Part shown: positions 8,292 through 17,900 of the stretch, piece after piece
How the letters are laid out: each line of letters opens with the position of its first letter
Position numbering within the stretch: position 1 is the first letter of the stretch
NCBI GenBank assembly: GCA_030374735.1
Contig: JASCIV010000214.1
Coordinates: 1-31,611 of the forward strand
Length of the DNA stretch: 31,611 nucleotides
Source of the DNA: Gracilaria caudata
Taxonomy: Eukaryota > Rhodophyta > Florideophyceae > Gracilariales > Gracilariaceae
Direction: 5' to 3'
The notes under the pieces: model-generated
Database searches by the model: none
Seen by the model: the letters and a program-made list of their open reading frames with translations, nothing else
Told to the model about the DNA's origin: nothing
Translations under genes and position numbers: made by a program

Positions 8292-11207
8292 ATGCCGCTA
8301 TTCCGTCGCAAGGAGAAGCGCAAGCCCGTGGTGGAGCCGCCGCGCGCGAGACAGCCTCCTCTTCGAGATCGTAACCCTGTCGCGACGCAGGCGCCGCCGC
8401 CGCCCGCACGACGGCTTAATACCGGAAGGCGCGCCGAGAAGGAGAACGCCAAACGCGCAGAGGACGGCCACCGTCGATGGGCGAAGCGCGCCGTGCCTCA
8501 GGAGCGCAAGCATAAGCGCCAACGTCATCAGCCCGCCGTCTTGAACAAGTCGCTCACCACTGACCGTCGGCGCTCCGTCAAGGTCGCCGCGCCCGTAGTT
8601 GCGCCGGCCGGTGCAGGGCATGGTGCCGCCAAGCTTGCGAGTGGTGCGCAGCGGAAACAGCGACGCAATGCGGTCGCGAATGATAGAGTTACCAAGGAAC
8701 CGCAACAACAACCGCAGCAAACACAGCAGCTAACTTGGCCCCATATTGATCTCATCCGCATCCTGAGAGCGGACGATGTTGCAGCCGCCGATATTCCGGT
8801 ACGAAGAATTGCTGCCGCAGCCAGCCGTGATGATGCCACGCGCCTCAAGATGATTCGAGAGGGAGTAGCCGCCGCGTTGGTCACGTTGCTTCGCAAAGAA
8901 CACACCACGATTGATATGCGTCGTAATGCTGCGTATGCTATTGCTGAGCTTGCGGTTCTGGAAGCCTGCGAAGATGAACTCGTTGCCGCCGGTTCCGTGC
9001 CGCTGCTAATCTGGTTCATCAATCATGCCAATAATCGGGACCGTTCTACGCTTGCGAGCGCTTGTAAGGGATTGCGCAATTTGTTGGGCGGAAAGCAAAC
9101 TACTGCTGTTCAGGCAGTCAAGTACGGGTGTGTGGAGCACCTGCTCGCCATTATCGAAGGCCGCACGGGCAGGGAACACGATCCGGAGATTGTCGTCGAA
9201 GCCACGGCCGCCCTTTCGAATTTGTCCATGCAGGGGCAGCGCTTTCAACGATTTGTCATAAAGTACGGCGGCCTTTCGGCACTTACCATGCTTGGGATGC
9301 GCACCGAGAATGAAGAAGCCTTATTTCATGTCGTCAACGTTCTTGCGGAGTTTGCTAGGGAGGCAAGATGGTTGAAGGATATCGTCGCTTCCAACGGACT
9401 GGATGCGGCATTTCGAGCGCTGCAAATCGCCAGGGATCCGGAAGTCGTGGCCGAAGCGTCACGCCTTATAGGCAATGTGGCCGTCACACAAAAGGCCCGT
9501 GTGGCTGTCCGAGAGGCCGGAGGACTTCTAGCGCTCATTGACACATTGATGAGATGTAAGTCGTTCAAGGAGGTTGTGCCCGCATTTGACATTGTGCGAG
9601 CTGTGGCAAACGTTTGCGTGGACGGCAAGGCGGCTTCGGAAGCTCTTTCTCAGCGCGATGCGGCTGGTGTTCTGCTACAAGTCTACACGGCGGAGGATGC
9701 CCCTGAGAAGCTCATACAAACCGCATTTCGGGCGTTACAATTGCTTGCACATGGTAGCAGTACTCGTCGCTCAAAAGTGCTCTACGCAGTTGGCACGCAG
9801 GTTAAGTCCGCAGGACTTGCCGGACTTCCTGTGAAGAGACTGTATGACCTACGCCAGGTAATCCTAGAGGAAAATGAGAGCAATGATGACAGGGATCGGA
9901 GAGCGGCAATGCCAGAAAGTCTCGAGCGGTTATCAAGAGCATCAGTTAGACTTATTAACACTGGCGTGCTTAACCATTCTCGGAGCAATGTCGCTTATTC
10001 AAAAGCAGCAGGTGCGCATCTCATGCAAGGTCATGCTCCTGCCAACGCCGTGCAGAAGGTTACGGCTGCTGCATGCGCTAATGGAGATCGTCCAAGTGGG
10101 CACTCGCGGCCTGGCACAAAGGTTTCCAGCTTGAATCGCAAGTCGAGCCGACCCCCGGAGAAGTTCAAGTCTACAGGTCGTGTTGTTTCGGTCACTCGTT
10201 CTTGCAAACAAGCTTCGGAAATGAAGCACTTGGCCGAAGGGCGGGCTGAGGATGACGAGTACCACGGTTTACCACGAGGTAACGAGGAGGCTATGGAAAG
10301 CGATGCTGTACTTCGAGCACGTATGCTCGAGAGAGAGGCGGACGGGAACATGACACAGGACTTTTTCGAGATCGGTCAAGTTCTTGGGAGGGGAGGATAT
10401 GGTGCGGTGTTCATGGCCAAAGATATTCGGACAGGAGAGATCGTCGCAATCAAGAGGTTCCACAACAGCGGCGCACTTGTTGATAAAAAGGCGATCAAGG
10501 AACAAAACATCTGGAAAGGTCTCCACCATCAGAACGTAGTAGAGTTCAAAGGCAGTTTTGTTGGGGATAATGGGTCGTTGAACTTGGTGGTGGAGTATGT
10601 GGATGGGCTGAGTCTTGCTGATCATCTATCGCAATACACTGCCTTCCCTGAGACATTGGTTGCCGAAATAGCGCGGCAGGTACTCTGTGGGCTCGAGTAC
10701 TTGCACGCAAACGGAGTGACGCATCGGGACTTGAAGCCTGCGAACATTCTGGTGGATCGAAGTGCTGCAGTGAAGATATGCGATTTCGGGGTAAGTCGAT
10801 CAGAGAACGTTCAGACTATAAACCCGGGACAGCAGCACATGGTCGGTACTCCGTGGTACATAGCCCCGGAAATGGTGGAGTACAGGCCATACACAACAAG
10901 TGTGGACATCTGGAGTTTAGGATGCACTGTTCTGGAACTAGCTACGGGTCGAAGACCGTACCACGAGCTCAGTGCGATGCAAGTGCTTTTCCGTATGGTG
11001 GAAGACCGTCGTCCCCCGATTCCATCCCATCTGAGTACGGAGGCAAAAGATTTCCTGTGCTCTTGCTGGGTATGGGATCCTCAGGAAAGGCCATCCGCTC
11101 GCGAACTCCTGCGGCACCCGTTTATTCTCAAAGCACGTAAGTTTAGTGACTCCTCAAAGCAATCGTCTGCTACTCCGAGTACAACAGAAGATACATTAGA
11201 TATGTGA
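8292..11207 (+). CDS. Armadillo-repeat STE-group (MAP3K/Cdc15-like) protein kinase
   Basis: The predicted product has 971 residues from the first ATG (MPLFRRKEKRKP); the upstream open frame lacks an ATG. Residues 1-145 are basic and Pro/Arg/Gln-rich, likely disordered. Residues about 148-525 form helical armadillo-type repeats (for example MRRNAAYAIAELAV and VVEATAALSNLSMQG). A Ser/Lys-rich linker follows. The kinase domain spans about 692-945: glycine loop GRGGYGAVF, VAIK lysine K721, HRDLKPAN with D813, DFG D831, activation-loop end GTPWYIAPEM, then DIWSLGCTVLELATG and LFRMVEDRRPPIP. The last two resemble the Cdc15/MAP3K-epsilon branch of STE kinases. All catalytic residues are present, so it should be active, phosphorylating Ser/Thr. 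In plant MAP3K-epsilon and fungal relatives the kinase is N-terminal and the ARM-type repeats C-terminal; here the order is reversed. It could also be grouped as a generic STE11 kinase. Confidence 0.9.
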   Translation: MPLFRRKEKRKPVVEPPRARQPPLRDRNPVATQAPPPPARRLNTGRRAEKENAKRAEDGHRRWAKRAVPQERKHKRQRHQPAVLNKSLTTDRRRSVKVAAPVVAPAGAGHGAAKLASGAQRKQRRNAVANDRVTKEPQQQPQQTQQLTWPHIDLIRILRADDVAAADIPVRRIAAAASRDDATRLKMIREGVAAALVTLLRKEHTTIDMRRNAAYAIAELAVLEACEDELVAAGSVPLLIWFINHANNRDRSTLASACKGLRNLLGGKQTTAVQAVKYGCVEHLLAIIEGRTGREHDPEIVVEATAALSNLSMQGQRFQRFVIKYGGLSALTMLGMRTENEEALFHVVNVLAEFAREARWLKDIVASNGLDAAFRALQIARDPEVVAEASRLIGNVAVTQKARVAVREAGGLLALIDTLMRCKSFKEVVPAFDIVRAVANVCVDGKAASEALSQRDAAGVLLQVYTAEDAPEKLIQTAFRALQLLAHGSSTRRSKVLYAVGTQVKSAGLAGLPVKRLYDLRQVILEENESNDDRDRRAAMPESLERLSRASVRLINTGVLNHSRSNVAYSKAAGAHLMQGHAPANAVQKVTAAACANGDRPSGHSRPGTKVSSLNRKSSRPPEKFKSTGRVVSVTRSCKQASEMKHLAEGRAEDDEYHGLPRGNEEAMESDAVLRARMLEREADGNMTQDFFEIGQVLGRGGYGAVFMAKDIRTGEIVAIKRFHNSGALVDKKAIKEQNIWKGLHHQNVVEFKGSFVGDNGSLNLVVEYVDGLSLADHLSQYTAFPETLVAEIARQVLCGLEYLHANGVTHRDLKPANILVDRSAAVKICDFGVSRSENVQTINPGQQHMVGTPWYIAPEMVEYRPYTTSVDIWSLGCTVLELATGRRPYHELSAMQVLFRMVEDRRPPIPSHLSTEAKDFLCSCWVWDPQERPSARELLRHPFILKARKFSDSSKQSSATPSTTEDTLDM

Positions 11208-12000
11208 TTATCCTATGTTGTTTGTTTGTTGTAATATGAAGTTGTCTAGGCGAATGATCACTTGCCGAAAGGCCCAACGTGCTTTTGTTCATCTTCATTG
11301 GAAGTCTTTGTGTTGTAACCATTCCCGCCAGATCAAGAACTGTGTCGCTTAATGCACAAGTTCAATTGTTTGTTGATCGACTATATAAATTTTCGCACTT
11401 CTGGATTAAAGCTATGTACATGTGCAGATTGACGAAGCTTAAAGCCTGTTCATAAATACCCTATTAGCCAGTTTTCCACTAGGAGTGCATGGATTTGTAG
11501 GTTACCCTTGTAATCCGTCCTTTTTAATGGTTTACGAGAAACCCATTGACGTCGTGTTCCACAAAGCCCCGTATTATTTGACGAAGGTCCATTCCTAGAA
11601 TATAATTACGCACTGTGGAACATGTACCTCCGTAGTACATCATGGAAGGGTTTCGATGTTTTCCACGCTCCGTAAGCCCCAAATGAACGCGAAGTGTCAT
11701 TATCGGACAATGTCACGAGACCAGCAGACAATCCTATTGTTGGCGGAGCAGAAGCATGCCAACTTGGGATATGTCAAGGAGTGACAAGGACAGCACAACG
11801 GGAGGAAGAAAAATGTCTCGATGATTGCGAAATAATAAACAATCGCGTGTATTGCAATAATTCGGTTCAAACAAAACTGGGAACACTGACACCCGAAACG
11901 TTTTCGCGGTGCAGCATCATGCTGTATTAGTTAAGTTAGTCATGTTCTGTACAAGAGTTCATCCAGTTATCGCAAAAGTAAACCAAAATGTGAAACAGCA
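11208..12000. other. Convergent 3' intergenic region
   Basis: The kinase (+) and a kinesin (-) converge here, so this should hold both 3' untranslated ends. A 9-bp inverted repeat TGTTCCACA / TGTGGAACA sits at 11555-11563 and 11614-11622. A 78-residue open frame at 11694-11930 has no recognisable feature. I see no RNA gene. Confidence 0.5.
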
Positions 12001-14121
12001 TCAGGTAGATATGTTAGTAGCCGTGGAAGGAACCTTATGTCCACCGATCATGCGATCGTACACGCCTCTCTGCGTATATCCGTAACCGTAAAAGTTCTTG
12101 AACGCCTTCCAACCCTTAGGCTTCTTCTTGGGTTTCTCAGCCGACGAAGTATCACGGGAATCATCGCTTATTCTGACAGACAATTCAGATGTAATGATCG
12201 CCAGTTTCTGATGCTCTTCTTCGGAATCTGTTTCGTCACCGTCAATCACATCGACAGGAATAGAATGGTCCGTCTCTGCTTCGGAGTCATCTATTTCGGC
12301 GACCATATCTTCAGGAAGTGGTCTAGGTTTTCGAGACACCGAGCGTACGGACCGCTGCCCGTTTAAAGTGATACCCTCATTCACATTGTCCATGTTTTCA
12401 GTATCAAGACGGGCAGTGGAAATTCCTCTTGCATCCGTGATGACAGAAAGCTCCGAAACATTACTTTCCCGCCGTTCGGCACCCTCACTGGCCAAGTCCG
12501 TTAGAGCGTCAGTACTGACAAGCTCTTCCAAGGCGTTACTGCTACCTGGCAGCCAAGATTGCAAGCTCTTACTAAGCTCCTCAAGGTATCCTTCCGCCTT
12601 CTTGACGTGTGCGCCCTTCTTTCTAGAGATTTCAAGCTGCTGTCGAGCTTCTTCAAGTTTCTTGTACGATAGCCCAAGTGCTCGGCGAACAGCTCTTTCA
12701 CTGTGGCGTGCACGGCGGGAAGATGAACGTAATTCAAGGGCACGCTGGCGAAGTCCACGGAACTCGGCGGCCTTCTTCCGAAGCTGAGCTCTGAGATGTT
12801 CATTTTCTGTCTCCACTTCATCGACGTGCTCTTTCAGATACTTCACTTCCTCTTTTGCAGCTTCCAGTTCAACTGAAACAGCGATAGCGTTAGCCGCCTC
12901 CACTCCAGAATTGAGCTGCACAGTAGACATATCGAGCTTTGGCGCTGCACCTGACAACTCAGTAAACGAACTACTCGCAGAATGTGAATCACCCCTTGCG
13001 TTGCCATTGCGTAGTTCAATAAGCTCTGTTTCCATGGCATGGTACTGCTCCCGCAAAATCGCCAACTCCGTGGCAGCTTCCTTATACTTTGAGCGATAAT
13101 CAACCACCTCATTGCGGACAGCCGAGTTGGTAACCTTCTTTGCTCTCTCTGCAAACTTGAGTGTGCTTATGGTTTCCTCCACGTGAGAGGCAGACGGAGT
13201 GACAGCGCACATAATGGCCGTCTTTGCATTTCCACCCAAAGCCGGCCGCAAAAGCCTTGTAAGTTTCGAATCGCGATACGGAAGATGGCCGTACTTGGCA
13301 GGGTCTCCGTTGGCAGACGAGAGACGATTAATAATGGTACCCAAGACGAGCAATGACTTGTTAATGTGCGAGCCTTCCTTCTGCCGCGCACCTTCAGCAC
13401 CAGTAGATTTCAATCTCTCCGAACCGGCAAGATCAACAAGGTTCAGACTGCTAGCGCGAAAACTTTGGTCAACGCCGTCGCCGCCTTTGGACTCGATCTG
13501 CAGCGTAAAAATGGTGTGACTTCTACTACTTCTAGCATTCATCTTGGTCTCTCCAACCTGTCTGGCGGCCTGTCCTTTCTCCAAAACTGCCATCGCATCC
13601 TCGTAGCTCTCCAAAATAGTTTCTTCGGCGTCGACGAACACACGGCCCGCCTTGTCCTCTCTGACGACAAGATCACCGCGTAACGGATTCATGAGGTCGC
13701 GAATCTTATCGTTGTAAATCTCGACGTAGGCGGCTCGAATAAGGTACGTCCTGGTCTTTGAGGCGGTGGCGGTGCGCAGCACATGCTTAATTGCGAGCGG
13801 TGTGAGTCCAGGGTCGGCGGCGTGACCCAGCATGGTGTGAGTCTTGCCTGAACTGGTCTGGCCGTACGCAAAAACGGTACCATTGAAACCGCCGAGGGCA
13901 GCCTCGACGATGGGGGCGGCAATGTTCATGTACACGTCGTCATTAGTAGAATCCGGGGTAAAGATTGAGTCGTACATAAAAGTGCCGCTTCTCCTGTCGT
14001 TGGGCGCGCGCTTGCGCGAGATGGAATTGGCCTGCACGGTCCAGGCGGAGCCGGAACCAGTACCCTTCTCCCTTTCATTGAGAGGCCGAACCCTAACACC
14101 GACCACGACGCTATCGGTCAT
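12001..14121 (-). CDS. Kinesin-7 family motor, short form
   Basis: The protein has 706 residues from the only plausible ATG (MTDSVVVGVRVRPLNERE), which places the motor at the extreme N-terminus as in CENP-E/NACK-type kinesin-7. The motor domain is about residues 4-335: P-loop GQTSSGKT (87-94), switch I NARSSRSH (195-202), switch II DLAGSER (230-236), microtubule-contact HINKSLLVLG and YRDSKLTRLL. The neck begins at KKVTNSAVRNEV. Coiled coil follows at about 340-560, then a Ser/Asp/Glu-rich tail ending in a short basic, aromatic patch (KPKKKPKGWKAFKNFYGYGY). It should hydrolyse ATP and walk on microtubules, probably in mitosis or cytokinesis. It is divergent from and paralogous to the kinesin at 14902: both open with ATGACCGAT. 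The family is clear; the subfamily rests on motor sequence and neck position. Confidence 0.92.
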   Translation of the reverse strand: MTDSVVVGVRVRPLNEREKGTGSGSAWTVQANSISRKRAPNDRRSGTFMYDSIFTPDSTNDDVYMNIAAPIVEAALGGFNGTVFAYGQTSSGKTHTMLGHAADPGLTPLAIKHVLRTATASKTRTYLIRAAYVEIYNDKIRDLMNPLRGDLVVREDKAGRVFVDAEETILESYEDAMAVLEKGQAARQVGETKMNARSSRSHTIFTLQIESKGGDGVDQSFRASSLNLVDLAGSERLKSTGAEGARQKEGSHINKSLLVLGTIINRLSSANGDPAKYGHLPYRDSKLTRLLRPALGGNAKTAIMCAVTPSASHVEETISTLKFAERAKKVTNSAVRNEVVDYRSKYKEAATELAILREQYHAMETELIELRNGNARGDSHSASSSFTELSGAAPKLDMSTVQLNSGVEAANAIAVSVELEAAKEEVKYLKEHVDEVETENEHLRAQLRKKAAEFRGLRQRALELRSSSRRARHSERAVRRALGLSYKKLEEARQQLEISRKKGAHVKKAEGYLEELSKSLQSWLPGSSNALEELVSTDALTDLASEGAERRESNVSELSVITDARGISTARLDTENMDNVNEGITLNGQRSVRSVSRKPRPLPEDMVAEIDDSEAETDHSIPVDVIDGDETDSEEEHQKLAIITSELSVRISDDSRDTSSAEKPKKKPKGWKAFKNFYGYGYTQRGVYDRMIGGHKVPSTATNIST

Positions 14122-14901
14122 CACGGCCAATCGAGCAGAGAGCAAAAGATGGAAAGGAAGCAGCAAAAATCGCCGCACAGCGGCGCGGCGAGCAGCAAAG
14201 GAGCCGAAAGAAGGCGCGCGAGGCGAGACGAGCCGCGCACGCAAACAGGGTTTAAAAAGGGCAGCGGGGCGCAAGCAGTGGACAAAGCGGCGACGCAGAA
14301 GGCGTGGTCAAGCAAAGCGGGGTGGGACGGGACGCGCGTTGGCGGCGTGGTGACAGTGAGAATGGCGGTGCCAGATGTGAAGGCTTACGCGCGTTGGAGG
14401 AGAAGGCAGCGCGCAACCGGGGCAACCAGCGCATGACCACCCACAGCAGGCGGCAGCGCATCGCGGCGCTTGTGGCGGGACGTGGGACGTGCGCGCGCGA
14501 AGCTGGTGCTGCTGGCGTCGTGCTGTGCGCAACGTGGCGTCGCAACTGGGGCGGATATCAAACGCGCCGTGGCACGCGGCACGGCTCAGCTCGTAGTGCC
14601 GTTGGCCGCGTGGCCACGTTGCATAACTTGTGTTCAAACTGTCGAGCCGTGATGCACTTTTTGAATTTGAAAGCCACGAGCACGAGTCACGGGCGCATTG
14701 CCGCCGCTCTCCGCGACGAGATGGTGACCATTTGCGAGCCGCCGCTGTCTCGCGCAGTGGCTTGTGCTGCGCTGAATCCGCTCCCTGCGCGTTCGCAATT
14801 CTCTCCGCGTCTCTTATCGCCATATCTTCATCCCCTCACACTGCCCCTTCACCCCGTTCCGGCCCTACCGCCCCACTTGCGCTGCAAATATCCCCTGATC
14901 C
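14122..14901. promoter_or_regulatory. Shared head-to-head promoter region of two kinesin-7 genes
   Basis: This 780-bp GC-rich stretch separates two divergent paralogous kinesins, so it must contain both promoters. TTTGAA occurs twice in direct tandem at 14660-14671, a CHR-like core of animal G2/M promoters. Open frames here are Arg/Ala-rich shadows of composition and not supported as genes. Confidence 0.6.
14660..14671. promoter_or_regulatory. Tandem TTTGAA (CHR-like) motif
   Basis: TTTGAATTTGAA, two direct copies, 231 bp upstream of the plus-strand kinesin and 539 bp upstream of the minus-strand one. TTTGAA is the CHR core known from animal late cell-cycle promoters. Its role here is inference. 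Confidence 0.3.
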
Positions 14902-17900
14902 ATGACCGATGACTCTGCCGTCCCGACCCCGCCGCCGTCCGCTTCCACCGACGCCGTGCAGGTCGCCGTCCGCGTCCGTCCCCTGAATGCTCGAGAGAAG
15001 GCAGTCCATCTCAACCCCACACTGCCCAGCTGGCAACTGTCACCGTCCTCCGTCACGCAATGCGTCAATCAGAAGCCCGTACTCGCCAATTGCTTCTCGT
15101 TCGATCACGTGTTCCAACCTGGCGTTCACAACACCACCGTGTTCAATGCCATTGCCAGGCCCGTCGTCGCGTCCGCCATTGACGGAATCAATGGCGTGAT
15201 CTTTGCGTACGGACAGACTGCCGCTGGAAAGACGTATACCATGCTGGGAACGGCCGAAGACGCCGGCATTACTCCGCGTTCCATCTCGCATGTGTTTGAG
15301 CTAATTGCACGCTGTTCGCAGCGCCAGTTTTTGTTGCGAGCGAGTTACATTGAGATTTACAATGAAGTCATCCGTGATTTGCTTGTTCCGACCAATGATA
15401 ACCTGCGCATTCACGAGGATATGATCAACAAGCGTGTGTTCGTCGACGCTCGCGAGGAGGTTGTCACGGGTGCGGAAGATATCATGCGAATCATTGCTGC
15501 GGGAGAGGAGGTGCGTGCAGTCGGTGAGACCAATATGAATGACCGTTCATCTCGTTCGCATACTATCTTTACTCTTAAGATTGAGTCGAGGGAGACTACC
15601 TCGGCAGATGTCGAGGAAGATGCGCTCAGCATTCAGAATGACGGAGTTGCTATTCGTGCGAGTACTCTGTCTTTGGTCGATTTGGCTGGCTCTGAAAGAG
15701 CCTCATTCACAAAGGCACAGGGAATGAGATTGGTTGAAGGCGGACACATCAATAAGAGTCTTCTCACATTGGGAACCGTTATCAACAAACTGAGTTCGGG
15801 CGAATCTCGAAACATATCTCACATTCCCTACAGAGACTCTAAACTGACGCGATTGTTGCAACCAGCTCTTGGCGGAAACGCCAGAACAGCGATTATCTGT
15901 GCCATCACTCCATCCGCGCTGCACATGGACGAGACTTTGAGCACCCTCAAATTTGCCAGTCGTGCAAAGAAGGTCACCAACCACGCACAGACTAACGAGT
16001 TCTTAGATGACAGAGCGAAGTTGCGGCGCGCTGAAAAGAAGATTGCGTCCCTTCAACTCGAGCTGCAGAAGGAGAAGTCAATGGTTGGCACTGTTGCATG
16101 TCAGTCACAATCTTTGCCACCAGCTCCGGTGGATCACTCGACAAGAATGCATGCTAATGAAGACAAATTCGAGAAGCTTCTAGCCCATCTCACGCGAAAT
16201 GGGCCAGTGCAACCAGAAACGTCGGTTTTGTTACGGCCCCATACCGATATTGAGAAACCCGTTTCTTTGCGAGGGGCTTTAGATCTACAAATGCCGCAGA
16301 GGGACTCATCCGTGAGTACGACAGATGAAGATGGTGAGCGTGAGAAGCGGCTTGCAGAAATGCGTCTCAAACTCATGCAAGCCGAGGGAGAAAGAAAACG
16401 TGCACTACTCGAAATCGACTTTGAACGGCGAGCCATGAACGACGAACTCGGCGTGCTCGTCTCTTCAAGCGAACAAGCAACACGAGAACGATTGGTTGCT
16501 GAAAGAGAGTGCCATGAAGCTCTGAATGCGCTTGCCAGATCTCAGGCAGCTTCGTTAGTCGACGAGATTGTCACAAACGCCATGAACACTTCATCGCTGA
16601 CGCTTGAAGTGAAGGAGGCCAATCGAAAGCTTTCTGCCATGGCAGCGATTAAGAAGCAGAACAACGCCTTGAAAGCAGAAGTGCTTGCCCTACAAAAGGA
16701 ACTTTCTGAAATGCGAAAGCGTGAGAAGCGAGGGGTAGGCCCAGTTATGAAAGAGGTGCGCCAAGAACGCAATAAGCGAATTGAAGCAGAAACAAAACTG
16801 AAGGCGACCCGAAAGCAATTGCAAACCTTTAAGACGGAGAAAGCGTCTATGATTAGAGAAAGGAATGATATGGAGCGCAAAATGAAGGCCATAACGATGG
16901 AGAATGAGCGTCATCGAGGTCACTCTGAAAAAGTGCAGCTCAGAATCGAGAGGGAGGTCTCCGAAGCAAAGAAGGAGCTTCAGACGACACTTGAGGACAA
17001 AGAAAAGGAATTGTCAACGACGCGGGAGAATCTGTCAGCAGCTGTAGACCGGCGGAATGTGTTAGAGAAGCAATTTACAGTCCTCATGGAAACAAACGCC
17101 AAGCTGTCTTCAGATCTAGGCTCGAGGACCAACGAGAAGGAGTCTGCAGAGGAACAAGTCGTTGAACTTGAGAACATCATGAAAGCGCTTGAGCAACGAA
17201 TTCAGGATATGGAAGAGTATTCTGGCGGTCTCACGGAACAGCTCGGAAAGGTGCATTTGGACTTGGAGGAGAAGAAGTCTGAGCTAGAAGAGGCTTTGAG
17301 ATCGCGAAGTGAAACGGAAAAGACGGAGCTAATGGCAGCTAAGCAAGCTTTTGCCGAGTTGGAAGTGCGATTCCTTCAACGTGAGAAAGCAGTATGCACC
17401 TTACAGGACTCGGTGAGAGAAAGCCAAGGGGAGAAATTCAGTCTTCAGGACAAGTTGAACGTTTTAGAGAAGGAGATAGCAGAGCATGTGGCAACTACTG
17501 AGAATCTGCGATCCAAACTGAAACACTCTGAAGAAGCTCGAGACGCTGCACAAGCTGGAATGGCATCAATCAGACAGAACATGCGCTACGAAATCGAAGA
17601 ACTGCAATCATGTCTCGAAAGATCTGAAGAAGCAAAGAGAACGAGACAATACGACTTGGAAGATAGTCGAAAGCTTCGTAAGAAAATAGACGAACTGGAG
17701 ATTCAAATGGAGGACGAAAGATCGAAGTCGAGAGGACTTGGCGAGGAGAATGAAGAGCTGCGGAGAAAGGCTGGGGGGTTGTTGTTGGAAACGGAGACGA
17801 GAATGAGAGAACTTAGTCAAATGGCCAATGCGCTTCGCTCTCGGGACGATAAGATATTTGAATTGGAGGAAGAAATGAGTGAGTTAAGTCGGGGCGATGG

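Noticed and set aside
11694..11930. 78-codon frame between the kinase and the kinesin
   Set aside because: No recognisable feature, and it lies in the 3' ends of two convergent genes.
7513..14858. AACGG (plant MSA core) sites upstream of the kinase and kinesins
   Set aside because: Five sites on both strands over about 1.8 kb is near chance for a 5-mer, and none fits the longer MSA consensus.
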